A stretch of DNA of 43,752 bases, taken from positions 1 through 43,752 of the forward strand of contig CAMYYY010000022.1 in NCBI GenBank assembly GCA_947303715.1, written 5' to 3'. Under the pieces are notes generated by a model. It made no database searches and was not told the DNA's origin. It was given only the letters and a program-made list of their open reading frames with translations. Of the stretch, positions 26,301-33,801 are shown piece by piece. This stretch comes from an uncultured Bacteroidales bacterium (lineage in GTDB: Bacteria > Bacteroidota > Bacteroidia > Bacteroidales > Bacteroidaceae). The position numbers were made by a program, and so were the translations under genes. Within the stretch, counting starts at the first letter, position 1. The number at the start of each line of letters is the position of its first letter.

Positions 26301-27879
26301 TATATTCGGTGAGCGACATGACAAGTTCTTCGCGTATAGGGTCAATGGGCGGGTTGGTGACTTGAGCAAACTGTTGGCGGAAGTAATTGAAAAGCAATTG
26401 TGGACGGTCAGATAGTACTGCCAGTTGGGTATCATTGCCCATGGATGACAAAGGCTCCTGCGCTGTCTGGCACATGGGTACTATCACACGATCAACGTCC
26501 TCGCGGGTGTAGTCAAATGCGCGCAAACGACGGCTGAAATCAGGCACCTCGTTTGATGCTTTACGTCCACTCTTGAGCCCTGCTAGTTCCACCCTACCGG
26601 CAGAAAGCCATCCGGAATAGTCTCGTTCATCAGCCAATGCGTCCTTTATCTCGTTATTTCGGTAGAGACGTCCGGTGTCGGTGTCAACGAGCAGCATTTT
26701 GCCGGGCTGTAGCTTGCCTTTCTCCGCTATCTTTCCGTCATCGACCTTGAGTGCCCCTGCTTCTGACGCTATTATCAGCATATCGTCGTCGGTAATGAGG
26801 TAACGGGCGGGACGCAGACCATTGCGGTCAAGCATACCGCCGACGTAACGGCCGTCGGTAAACAGCATGGCTGCAGGGCCGTCCCACGGCTCCATAAGGA
26901 TGGAATGGTACTCGTAGAACGCTTTCAGCTTGTTGCTAATGGGGTTCTTCTCATTGAATGACTCAGGAATCATCATGGCCATGGCATGAGGTAACGACAT
27001 CCCTGACTGGACAAAGAACTCCAGCGCATTGTCAAACGACGCGCTGTCGCTCATGTCGGGCTGCAGGATGGGATGGATGTCACTCACGTCGCCCAAAGCG
27101 GGGGACGAAAGCACACTCTCGCGGGCTTCCATCCAACTGCGGTTGCCACGAATGGTATTTATCTCGCCGTTGTGAGCCAGCATCCGGAATGGCTGGGCAA
27201 GTGACCATGTGGGGAAGGTGTTGGTGCTGAAACGGGAATGCACCATGGCCATGCCGCTCGTGAAGAACGGGCTGCTCAGGTCGGGGTAATACTCACGGAG
27301 CTGGGTGGAGGTGAGCATTCCTTTATAGACGATTATACGGCTGGAAAGTGACACGATGTAGAAATCGCTGTCGTAGATTCGTTGCTCTACGTGTTTGCGT
27401 ATTTTGTAAAGCAGGGTTGAGAGTCCGTCCGCCTCTGATGCGCCGGTAATGAAGATTTGCACCGTATGTGGCTCGGTGGCGCGAGCCGCCTCACCCAAAA
27501 TGTGGCTGTTCACGGGCACGTCACGCACATGGGTGAGTTGGAGTCCCATTCGGGTCACCTCCTCGCGAATGATGTTCAGGTATTTCTCGCGGAGCGCATT
27601 GTTCTGGGGGAGGAATACAAGCCCAGTTCCGTAACTAAACCTTTCCGGTACAGGAATGCCTTGCAGCAGAATGAACTCATGCGGTATCTGCACCATGATG
27701 CCGGCTCCGTCGCCGGATGCACCGTCGGCACCCTCCGCTCCACGGTGCTTCATATTCTCAAGCAGGGTGAGCGAACTATCGACAAGCTGGTGTGTCTTTC
27801 CCCCACGGAGACCCACCATCAGGCCTATACCGCAGGCATCATGCTCGTATTGGGGGTTGTATAAACCGTAGCCTTGCAT
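23380..27879 (-). CDS. gltB: Glutamate synthase large (alpha) subunit
   Basis: 1499 residues, standard for bacterial GltB. It makes two glutamates from glutamine and 2-oxoglutarate. Residues 1-15 are a short propeptide; Cys16 in EHDACGIGL becomes the N-terminal nucleophile of the class II amidotransferase domain. The central and FMN-binding domains include PPHHDIYSIEDLAQLI and GSEGGTGASPASSIR; the 3Fe-4S Cys cluster is LLMRKCHTNACPVGVATQ. The C-terminal GXGXG beta-helix is visible as MTGGRVVVLGTTGRNFAAGMSGG. It lies between glnN and gltD, completing the GS-GOGAT cycle. Confidence 0.97.
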   Translation of the reverse strand: MQGYGLYNPQYEHDACGIGLMVGLRGGKTHQLVDSSLTLLENMKHRGAEGADGASGDGAGIMVQIPHEFILLQGIPVPERFSYGTGLVFLPQNNALREKYLNIIREEVTRMGLQLTHVRDVPVNSHILGEAARATEPHTVQIFITGASEADGLSTLLYKIRKHVEQRIYDSDFYIVSLSSRIIVYKGMLTSTQLREYYPDLSSPFFTSGMAMVHSRFSTNTFPTWSLAQPFRMLAHNGEINTIRGNRSWMEARESVLSSPALGDVSDIHPILQPDMSDSASFDNALEFFVQSGMSLPHAMAMMIPESFNEKNPISNKLKAFYEYHSILMEPWDGPAAMLFTDGRYVGGMLDRNGLRPARYLITDDDMLIIASEAGALKVDDGKIAEKGKLQPGKMLLVDTDTGRLYRNNEIKDALADERDYSGWLSAGRVELAGLKSGRKASNEVPDFSRRLRAFDYTREDVDRVIVPMCQTAQEPLSSMGNDTQLAVLSDRPQLLFNYFRQQFAQVTNPPIDPIREELVMSLTEYIGAVGMNILTPSEDHCKMVRLPQPVLTNTELDTLCNIRYKGFNTEVLPILFDKEKGVQGMADALKDLCRKAEQSVDAGINYIILSDRSIDESHSAIPSLLAVSAIHHYLVSIQKRVQTALIVESGEIREVMHAALLLGYGASAVNPYMAFAVIDDLVRRGDLQLDYETAQHNYIKAVDKGLKKILSKMGISTIRSYRGAKIFESIGLSEELLSTYFGTASSTIGGVTLDGICTDALRMHAQGFGPSEPDDVLPFIGQYAFRKDGIRHAWTPEAIATLQLATRLGSYKKFQEFCSIVDDRKEPLFLRDFFKFKTNPIPLEQVEPAENIVKRFIGAAMSFGAISKEAHEAIAIALNTLESRSNTGEGGEDSARFHTTVGGVSLSSKIKQVASGRFGVTAEYLVNAEEIQIKIAQGAKPGEGGQLPGFKVDDVIARTRNSIAGISLISPPPHHDIYSIEDLAQLIFDLRNVNPSAKISVKLVAESGVGTIAAGVAKAKADLVVISGSEGGTGASPASSIRYAGVSPEIGLSETQQTLVRNGLRGEIEVQVDGQLKTPRDVIAMALLGAGEFGFGTAQLIVLGCLLMRKCHTNACPVGVATQDPTLRAHFRGHSQYLINYYRFMAEGVRELLAQLGFTRFTDIIGRTDLIEIDTSKFTEKTRHLDFSRLLCSGGFAIRRPAGCPYPVASSIADGKHHLIEDVLDRKLIAAAAPAIAGGTKVELSYDITGTDRSTGAMLSGVIARQYGHDGLPDDTIDVRFRGSAGQSFGAFLMRGVTFRLEGETNDYVGKGLSGGRIAIRPPAVSTFDASENIIAGNTILYGATSGELFICGRVGERFAVRNSGATAVVEGTGDHCCEYMTGGRVVVLGTTGRNFAAGMSGGLAYVWDKNHDFDYYCNMDMIELDLIEDKAARDELRSLIEKHYFYTGSPLARRILDDWAHYVAEFIQVTPIEYRRILQQEKMKALQQKIDSLQRDY

Positions 27880-27920
27880 AGAGTAAAATGAACTATGAAC
27901 TATGAATCATGAACTTTGAA

Positions 27921-30107
27921 CTAATTGATAAACAGCAACTCGCGGTACTTGGGCAGGGGCCACATGTCATTATCGACGATTTCCTCGAGCTTGTCAATGG
28001 AACGGCGCAGCCCCCGGAATGACTCGGCAATCTCGTGGTAGGCCTTGGCCTTGAGGTATTCGTCTTCAATCTTGTTGGCTGCCTTGCGGGCATTGACCAT
28101 GGCATCAACCTGTACCCTGAGCTGGCTGACAAGCTCAGAGATCCGGGAGACAAAGCCCATACTGACACTTGCCATTTCGGCATAGCCGTCAGCATACACT
28201 TCTTTCATGAGCGATATGTTCTGGAGCAGCTTGGTCTGATATGCCAAAGCGGCGGGAATGATATGATTCAGCGCCATACGGCCTATCACGCGGGCTTCAA
28301 TCTGTACCTTTTTGGTGTAGGTTTCCCACTTGACCTCGTTACGGGCATGAAGCTCTTTTTCGGTATAGACACCCAGCTCAGTGAACATTTTGATGGCTTT
28401 GGGGGTGGAGAAAGCGCGGAACATCTCAGGCACGCTGGTTTCCACATCGAGTCCGCGGCGGCAGGCTTCGGCTTTCCACTCATCGGTATAACCATTGCCA
28501 TCGAAGCAAACCACATCAATAATGCTCTTGATAATGGGTTTCAGCGTGTCCATAATAGCTATGTTCATGGCCTTTCCGGCGGCCATCTCCTTGTCAACCG
28601 CGGCCTTGAACTCGATGAGCTGCTCGGCAACTGCGGCGTTCAGGGTGGTCATGGCACCTGCGCAGTTGGCGCTTGAACCTACGGCACGGAATTCGAAACG
28701 GTTACCGGTGAAGGCAAAGGGCGATGTGCGATTGCGGTCGGTGTTGTCAATGAATATCTCTGGTATCTCCACCAGACCCACGGATTTGCCCTTTTTGCCA
28801 GCAATCTCGATGGGAGTATCGGAAGGTACTTCAAGCAGCTTGCGGAGAACGGCGGTCATGGTGCGGCCTAGGAAAGCTGAGACGATAGCGGGAGGTGCCT
28901 CGTTGGCACCCAGACGGTGGGCGTTGGTGGCAGAGGCAATGGAGGCTTTGAGGAGGTCGTTGTGCTTCTGCACGGCTGCCAGCACGTTGACGAAGAAGGT
29001 CACAAACTGCAAATTGCCCATTGCATCCTTACCGGGGGCAAGCAGCAGAGTGCCGGTGTCGGTACCGAGCGACCAGTTGTTGTGCTTACCTGAGCCATTG
29101 ATGCCGTCGAACGGCTTCTCGTGGAAGAGTACCACAAATCCGTGCTTGCGGGCAATGGTGTTCATCACGTTCATCATCTGCTGGTTCTGATCGTTTGAGA
29201 GGTTGGTCTCGCCGTAGATAGGTGCGAGCTCAAACTGGTTGGGTGCTACCTCGTTATGGCGCGTCTTGAGGGGAATGCCCAGCTTGTACCCTGCAATCTC
29301 AATGTCACGCATGAATGCCGCAACACGTGAAGGAATGGCACCAAAGTAGTGGTCGTCAAGCTGCTGGTTCTTAGACGAGGCATGGCCCATCAGCGTGCGT
29401 CCCGTCAGCATCAGGTCGGGACGGGCAGCATAGAGGTCTTCGTCGACAAGAAAATACTCCTGTTCCCACCCCAGATAGGAATAGACCTTTTTGACCTTGG
29501 GGTCAAACATACGGCAAATGGGTACTGCTGCATCGCTGACAGCTTTGAGGGCCTTCTTGAGCGGGGTTTTGTAGTCAAGAGCTTCACCCGTATAGGAGAT
29601 GAAGACGGTGGGGATGCAGAGGGTGTCGTCCTGTATGAAGACCGGCGATGTGGGATCCCATGCGGTATAGCCACGGGCCTCGAATGTGGCACGTATGCCG
29701 CCGCTGGGGAATGACGATGCATCAGGCTCCTGCTGTGCCAGAGCTTTGCCGTCGAAGGTCTCAATCATACCGCCCTTTCCGTCATACTCCATGAAAGAGT
29801 CGTGCTTCTCGGCAGTTCCTTCGGTAAGTGGCTGGAACCAGTGGGTAGTGTGTGTCACTCCGTGCTCCATGGCCCACTGCTTCATCCCGGCAGCTACACT
29901 GTCGGCTGTTTTGTGATCCAGAGGTTCGCCATTGTCAATGCAATTCACAATAGCTTTGAAGGTCATGTCGTCAAGATACTTGCGCATCTTTTCCCTGTTG
30001 AACACCAACTCTCCGAAATACTCGGAAGTCTTCTTGTCGGGTGTCTCCACTACAGCTGCCTTCTTCTTGAAAGCATCCTGTACCACGTCAAATCTCAGTT
30101 TACTCAT
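27921..30107 (-). CDS. glnN: Glutamine synthetase type III
   Basis: 728 residues, the length of GSIII and much longer than GSI (about 470). It makes glutamine from glutamate, ammonia and ATP. GSIII marks: TFEARGYTAWDPTSP, ETPLKKAL-like repeats, KTRHNEVAPNQFELAPI, NGSGKHNNWSLGTDTG (ATP and glutamate binding), HRLGANEAPPAIVSAFLG and NRTSPFAFTGNRFEFRAVGS. The C-terminal helical region is characteristic of this class. GSIII is not adenylylated like GSI, so leader control of the operon would matter for dosage. It lies 57 bp after asnB and 41 bp before gltB, and no promoter is seen in either gap. Confidence 0.96.
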   Translation of the reverse strand: MSKLRFDVVQDAFKKKAAVVETPDKKTSEYFGELVFNREKMRKYLDDMTFKAIVNCIDNGEPLDHKTADSVAAGMKQWAMEHGVTHTTHWFQPLTEGTAEKHDSFMEYDGKGGMIETFDGKALAQQEPDASSFPSGGIRATFEARGYTAWDPTSPVFIQDDTLCIPTVFISYTGEALDYKTPLKKALKAVSDAAVPICRMFDPKVKKVYSYLGWEQEYFLVDEDLYAARPDLMLTGRTLMGHASSKNQQLDDHYFGAIPSRVAAFMRDIEIAGYKLGIPLKTRHNEVAPNQFELAPIYGETNLSNDQNQQMMNVMNTIARKHGFVVLFHEKPFDGINGSGKHNNWSLGTDTGTLLLAPGKDAMGNLQFVTFFVNVLAAVQKHNDLLKASIASATNAHRLGANEAPPAIVSAFLGRTMTAVLRKLLEVPSDTPIEIAGKKGKSVGLVEIPEIFIDNTDRNRTSPFAFTGNRFEFRAVGSSANCAGAMTTLNAAVAEQLIEFKAAVDKEMAAGKAMNIAIMDTLKPIIKSIIDVVCFDGNGYTDEWKAEACRRGLDVETSVPEMFRAFSTPKAIKMFTELGVYTEKELHARNEVKWETYTKKVQIEARVIGRMALNHIIPAALAYQTKLLQNISLMKEVYADGYAEMASVSMGFVSRISELVSQLRVQVDAMVNARKAANKIEDEYLKAKAYHEIAESFRGLRRSIDKLEEIVDNDMWPLPKYRELLFIN

Positions 30108-30164
30108 AGTCGTATAATATTAATGGTTATATAATTAAATGCTTGTTGAAACGGAAGAAACAGT

Positions 30165-31928
30165 TCAACCCTTGTGAACATCATTTACAGCCCGGCCACT
30201 GGGGTCGTTGAGGGCTTTCCATTTTGCATCCCAAGCCAACGCTACGCTTGAAGAACAGGCTACACTTGGCACACTGGGAACGCTTAAGGCTGCCGAATCA
30301 CTGGGGAAATGTTCTTCGAAAATCGTACGATAGTAATATTCCTCTTTATTCATAGGTGTATGGATGGGGAAGCGCTCAGCGGCATGGGCCATCTCTTCAT
30401 CAGACACCAAGGCTGACGTCATCTGCTTCAAGGTATCTATCCAGTTATATCCCACCCCATCGCTGAACTGCTCTTTTTGTCGCCATACGATTTCAGGAGG
30501 TAGCAGATTGCTGACGGCTTCGCGGACAATGCGTTTCTCGATTTCCAATCCAGGGCACATCTTCAAATTGGGATTCAAACGCATGGCTACGTCGAGAAAT
30601 TCTTTGTCAAGAAATGGTACGCGTCCTTCCACTCCCCATGCTGCCAACGATTTGTTCGCTCGCAGGCAATCGTATTGATAGAGCAGGCTCAGTTTCCTGA
30701 CCGTTTCCTCATGGAAGGCTTTTGCATCGGGTGCCTTATGGAAATAGAGGTAGCCTCCAAACACCTCATCTGCTCCTTCGCCACTCAGCACCATCTTGAT
30801 TCCCATGCTGCGAATAACCCTTGCTAACAGATACATGGGGGTACTGGCACGCACGGTAGTGACATCGTATGTCTCCGTAAACCAGATAACATCACGAATG
30901 GCATCCAGTCCCTCCTGAACGGTGTAGTTAACCTCGTGGTGGACAGTACCGATGTGAGCAGCAACAAGTCTCGCCTTGTCCAGATCAGGAGCGCCTTTTA
31001 ACCCTACGGCAAAGGAGTGGAGGCTGGGCCACCATGCTTCAGACTGCCCATCTGTCTCTATTCTTCGTTTGGAATATTTTTTTGCAATGGCCGAAACAGC
31101 AGAACTATCAAGGCCCCCTGAAAGCAGCACACCGTATGGCACATCACTCATCAACTGTCTTTTCACGGCCTCTTCCAATGCCTTTCTGATAGTTGCTGGA
31201 CTTTGGGATGGATTATCACATACGGCATCGTATTCCATCCAATCCCTTTGATACCAACGTTGGAAACCTTTCTGCTGAGCTTTGCTCTTCGTCCGTCGCG
31301 ACTCGGCATAGTCCAAACAAGTTTGGCTCTGCTCTCGCTGCTCCGTCCGTTGACTTTGTTCTCGTCCGTCTATTGTTCCCCACAGATAACATCCAGGTGG
31401 GAATGGCTCGTATTTTTCACAGAAGCCCTCCAGTCCCTTCAGTTCGCTGCAAACGTACAGCGTGCCGTCTGTGTCATAGCCTATATAAAGAGGTATCACT
31501 CCAATGGCATCACGTGCTATCAAATAACTGCCTGTTTCTGAATCATAGAGCGCAAAAGCAAATATGCCGTTCAAATCTTCAAGAAAGTCCTTTCCTTTTT
31601 CTTGGTAAAGCGCCAGGATAACTTCGCAGTCCGACTGGGTCTGGAAAGCGTATTTTTTCTTCAGCCGGTTCCTGAGTTCCCGATGGTTATAGATTTCGCC
31701 ATTGACAGCCAATACCTGCCTGCCGTCAGGTGACCGCAGCGGCTGGCCTCCAGAGAGGGGATCCACGATGGCAAGACGTTCGTGAGCCAGCACACAATGT
31801 TCACTGCTATAGACACCACTCCAGTCTGGTCCACGGTGACGAATACGTGCCGACATCTTCAACGCTTTTTCACGCATGGCTGCTGTCCGCCCTGCCCGAA
31901 TGCTGAATATTCCTGTTATTCCACACAT
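30165..31928 (-). CDS. asnB: Asparagine synthase B (glutamine-hydrolysing), with a Gln/Arg-rich insertion
   Basis: 587 residues. It makes asparagine from aspartate, ATP and glutamine. Class II amidotransferase: MCGITGIFSI with Cys2 as nucleophile, RHRGPDWSG, AVNGEIYNHRELR. Synthetase domain: YGVLLSGGLDSSAVSAIA (PP-loop), MVLSGEGADEVFGGYLYFHKAP, RVPFLDKEFLDVAMRL. The family tail SVPSVPSVACSSSVALAWD is intact. Residues about 187-222 (REQSQRTEQREQSQTCLDYA and the following KR-rich run) interrupt the usual link between PPG-Y and the KGFQRWYQRDWMEY motif; this is encoded by a dispersed repeat also found at the carB start. It is the first gene after the second Asn/Gln leader. Confidence 0.96.
   Translation of the reverse strand: MCGITGIFSIRAGRTAAMREKALKMSARIRHRGPDWSGVYSSEHCVLAHERLAIVDPLSGGQPLRSPDGRQVLAVNGEIYNHRELRNRLKKKYAFQTQSDCEVILALYQEKGKDFLEDLNGIFAFALYDSETGSYLIARDAIGVIPLYIGYDTDGTLYVCSELKGLEGFCEKYEPFPPGCYLWGTIDGREQSQRTEQREQSQTCLDYAESRRTKSKAQQKGFQRWYQRDWMEYDAVCDNPSQSPATIRKALEEAVKRQLMSDVPYGVLLSGGLDSSAVSAIAKKYSKRRIETDGQSEAWWPSLHSFAVGLKGAPDLDKARLVAAHIGTVHHEVNYTVQEGLDAIRDVIWFTETYDVTTVRASTPMYLLARVIRSMGIKMVLSGEGADEVFGGYLYFHKAPDAKAFHEETVRKLSLLYQYDCLRANKSLAAWGVEGRVPFLDKEFLDVAMRLNPNLKMCPGLEIEKRIVREAVSNLLPPEIVWRQKEQFSDGVGYNWIDTLKQMTSALVSDEEMAHAAERFPIHTPMNKEEYYYRTIFEEHFPSDSAALSVPSVPSVACSSSVALAWDAKWKALNDPSGRAVNDVHKG
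31287..31351 (-). repeat. Dispersed repeat, copy inside asnB
   Basis: A 65-bp tract in frame within asnB, similar at both ends to the tract at 18689-18749 (carB start). Flanking bases to about 31380 are also low in complexity (GACGGACG and related octamers). Confidence 0.65.
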
Positions 31929-31952
31929 AGCTTTTCCTTTTTTACGAATACC

Positions 31953-32108
31953 TTAATCTATAAAAAGGTCGAAAGGCTGGCCTCCCAGAGGAAGCCAGCC
32001 TTTCGACAACTGAAGGTCTTTGCCACCGATGACGGTGCACAGCATTATCCGCAGGGGGCGCAAACTCCTGCACAATGTACTTTTTACCTCAAAAAACAAA
32101 ACGCTCAT
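31953..32108 (-). CDS. Possible second small ORF in the asnB leader (51 aa, doubtful)
   Basis: An ATG at 32108 opens 51 codons (MSVLFFEVKSTLCRSLRPLR ... GGQPFDLFID) and the frame runs straight through the strong terminator hairpin at 31968-32007, ending just after its T run. If translated, ribosomes would melt that hairpin and allow asnB transcription. No homology or clear ribosome-binding site is visible, and codon use is unremarkable; it may be chance. Confidence 0.25.
   Translation of the reverse strand: MSVLFFEVKSTLCRSLRPLRIMLCTVIGGKDLQLSKGWLPLGGQPFDLFID
31960..32007 (-). terminator. Strong intrinsic terminator just before asnB (terminator 2b)
   Basis: On the minus strand a perfect 14-bp stem GTCGAAAGGCTGGC / GCCAGCCTTTCGAC (32007-31994 with 31981-31968), 12-nt loop, then CTTTTTATAG. 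It ends about 32 bp before the asnB ATG, and no promoter fits between, so every asnB transcript must read through it. Confidence 0.85.
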
Positions 32109-32130
32109 AGACCTTCTTATATTTTGAACT

Positions 32131-32165
32131 AAAAAAATAAGGCTGATTTTTTCAAACCAGCCTTA
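32131..32165 (-). terminator. Intrinsic terminator after the asnB leader peptide (terminator 2a)
   Basis: On the minus strand an 8-bp perfect stem TAAGGCTG / CAGCCTTA extends by GTTT/AAAT (one G.U) to 12 bp, closed by a GAAA tetraloop and followed by seven T. It starts 26 bp after the leader ORF stop. It shares AAGGCTGG and CAGCCTT with terminator 2b. Confidence 0.85.
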
Positions 32166-32190
32166 CATATAAATTTACCTCACTTCTTCT

Positions 32191-32304
32191 TCATCTATCA
32201 ATCGGACTGGCAAAACTGATAAATGAATTCCACTGAACCTGCTGATTATTCTGCTGGTTCAGCTTATCATTCATCTTATTAAACAAGCAATTGTATGCAA
32301 GCAT
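32191..32304 (-). CDS. Asn/Gln-rich leader peptide of the asnB operon (37 aa)
   Basis: ATG at 32304, TGA at 32191-32193. The peptide contains KLNQQNNQQVQWN, with 5 Gln and 7 Asn in 37 residues, concentrated at residues 15-26 before the C-terminal part ISFASPIDR. AGAAGGA about 11 nt before the ATG is a good ribosome-binding site. A consensus promoter ends 28 bp upstream and terminator 2a follows 26 bp after the stop. The CCAGUC segment (32205-32210) about 11 nt before the stop can pair with GGCUGG in the 5' arms of terminators 2a and 2b. It shares NNQ-x-VQ and PID with the glnK leader peptide. Attenuation of asnB through glnN-pyrG is inferred from this layout. Confidence 0.75.
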   Translation of the reverse strand: MLAYNCLFNKMNDKLNQQNNQQVQWNSFISFASPIDR

Positions 32305-32332
32305 AACTTTCAGTCCTTCTATTTTGACGCGA

Positions 32333-32363
32333 CAAAGGTACGGCTATTTTTTCAGTTTGCAAA
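32333..32363 (-). promoter_or_regulatory. Promoter P2 of the asnB-glnN-gltBD-dapFL-carAB-guaA-pyrG unit
   Basis: Minus strand: TTTG (32360-32363), 19-bp spacer, TACCTTTG (32333-32340), an exact Bacteroidetes consensus. It is about 25/32 identical to promoter P1 of glnK from the -33 through the -7 element. Confidence 0.85.
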
Positions 32364-32528
32364 TTTTTTGCCCATTTTTTTTCATTCCTTTCGTATTTTT
32401 TTGAAGAAACGCTCCATTCTAAAAGGTTTTTGTCTGCAATTGCCTTTACTACAGCATACAGATATGTAGTCATTTCTGCTAATGCAATAGCTAATGGTAA
32501 ATGATATTTTTTCATCGTGTTCCAATTT

Positions 32529-33779
32529 TTAGATGTTGTAAGCCGTTTCTCCATGCTCGTAAATGTCGAGTCCTTCCTCCTCTATTCTGGGCTCCACGCG
32601 GATACCATGAACTTTCTTGAGAAGGATGAAAGTGAGCAGACCCAGGCCAAATGACCATACGATTGTAGCAAGGGAACCAAGTGCCTCTATGCCCAGGAAT
32701 GCCCATCCTCCGCCGTAGAATAAGCCTCTGTCCACCGCAAACAATCCTGTCATGAGTGTACCAAGTATTCCGCATGTCCCATGGACAGATACGGCTCCAA
32801 CAGGATCGTCTATCTTGCAGACCTTATCAATCAATGCCACGGAGCCTACCATAGCCATTCCGCAGACAGCACCTATTATAGCTGCACCTCCTATTGATAC
32901 CAAGTCACATCCGGCTGTGATACCTACAAGCCCTGCCAGGATGCCGTTGCATACCAACGAGAGCGACGGTTTGCCATAGACCAGCCATGTAAGGAACAAG
33001 ACTGACAGTCCTCCTGTGGCAGCAGCCATGTTTGTGGTACACATCACGTGTGATATGGCTATCGCGTTCTTGGCGCCTTCGGCAGCCAGTTGTGAACCTG
33101 GGTTGAAACCGAACCATCCGAACCAGAGAACGAACACACCCAGCGCGCCGAATGTAAGGTTATGTCCAGGTATGGCGCGTGACTCACCTGACTTGGAATA
33201 CTTGCCGATTCGTGGACCAAGCACCATTGCCCCAGCAAGTGCTATCACACCTCCGCAGGAATGAACTACTGTGGAGCCTGCAAAATCATGAAAGCCGAGC
33301 TCGCTCAGCCAACCACCACCCCAGGTCCAATGGCCTTCAATGGGGTAGATGACAACCGATATGATGATTGAAATGAGAATGTACATAGAAAATTTAGTCC
33401 TCTCAGCCATACCACCTGATACTATTGTGGCAGCAGTAGCACAGAATACCGTTTGAAAAATCAAGGTACACTCGGCAGGAACGTTGCTGTCGCCGATGAA
33501 TGTCCAGTCAAACAGATGCAGGCTACCTATAAAACCGCTGCCGTTGCCGTGCATCAGACCGAAGCCTATTACCCAGAACAGAAACGAGCCTATCATGAAA
33601 TCCACGAAATTCTTCATCAGAATGTTGGCTGTGTTCTTGGATCGGGTGAACCCTGCCTCAACCAGCGCGAAGCCTGGCTGCATGAAGAACACCAGCATTG
33701 CCGCAATTAATACCCAGACTGTGTCCAGTCCGCTTATTCCACTCTCCATTGCACTTACGCCTTCAATAATTTCTTCCAT
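32529..33779 (-). CDS. amtB: Ammonium transporter Amt
   Basis: 416 residues from MEEIIEGVSAM at 33779; the longer frame to 33863 overlaps glnK and reads non-family sequence. Eleven membrane helices are expected. Marks: VFFMQPGFALVEAGFTRSKN, FAGSTVVHSCGGVIALAGA with the first pore His, ILAGLVGITAGCD, and VSVHGTCGILGTLMTGLFA with the second pore His. The C-terminal cytoplasmic tail (RVEPRIEEEGLDIYEHGETA) has the conserved Asp/His region needed for GlnK contact. It is 22 bp after glnK, the standard pair. No terminator is obvious between amtB and promoter P2, so P1 transcripts may continue into the asnB leader. Confidence 0.97.
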   Translation of the reverse strand: MEEIIEGVSAMESGISGLDTVWVLIAAMLVFFMQPGFALVEAGFTRSKNTANILMKNFVDFMIGSFLFWVIGFGLMHGNGSGFIGSLHLFDWTFIGDSNVPAECTLIFQTVFCATAATIVSGGMAERTKFSMYILISIIISVVIYPIEGHWTWGGGWLSELGFHDFAGSTVVHSCGGVIALAGAMVLGPRIGKYSKSGESRAIPGHNLTFGALGVFVLWFGWFGFNPGSQLAAEGAKNAIAISHVMCTTNMAAATGGLSVLFLTWLVYGKPSLSLVCNGILAGLVGITAGCDLVSIGGAAIIGAVCGMAMVGSVALIDKVCKIDDPVGAVSVHGTCGILGTLMTGLFAVDRGLFYGGGWAFLGIEALGSLATIVWSFGLGLLTFILLKKVHGIRVEPRIEEEGLDIYEHGETAYNI

Positions 33780-33801
33780 TTTCTTTCTTTTTTTTATGGT
33801 T

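Noticed and set aside
32010..32100. Riboswitch-like segment (GGATAATGC recalls the TPP element)
   Set aside because: The other conserved TPP blocks (CTGAGA, ACCC, GGGGTGC arrangement) are missing and downstream genes are unrelated to thiamine.
32279..32554. 91-codon minus-strand ORF after amtB (possible MKKYHLPLAIALAEM start at 32516)
   Set aside because: Its 3' half runs across promoter P2 and the start of the asnB leader ORF in another frame, and composition past residue 40 is low-complexity Lys-rich. No family is recognised; the N-terminal part alone could be a relic, but I cannot support a gene.
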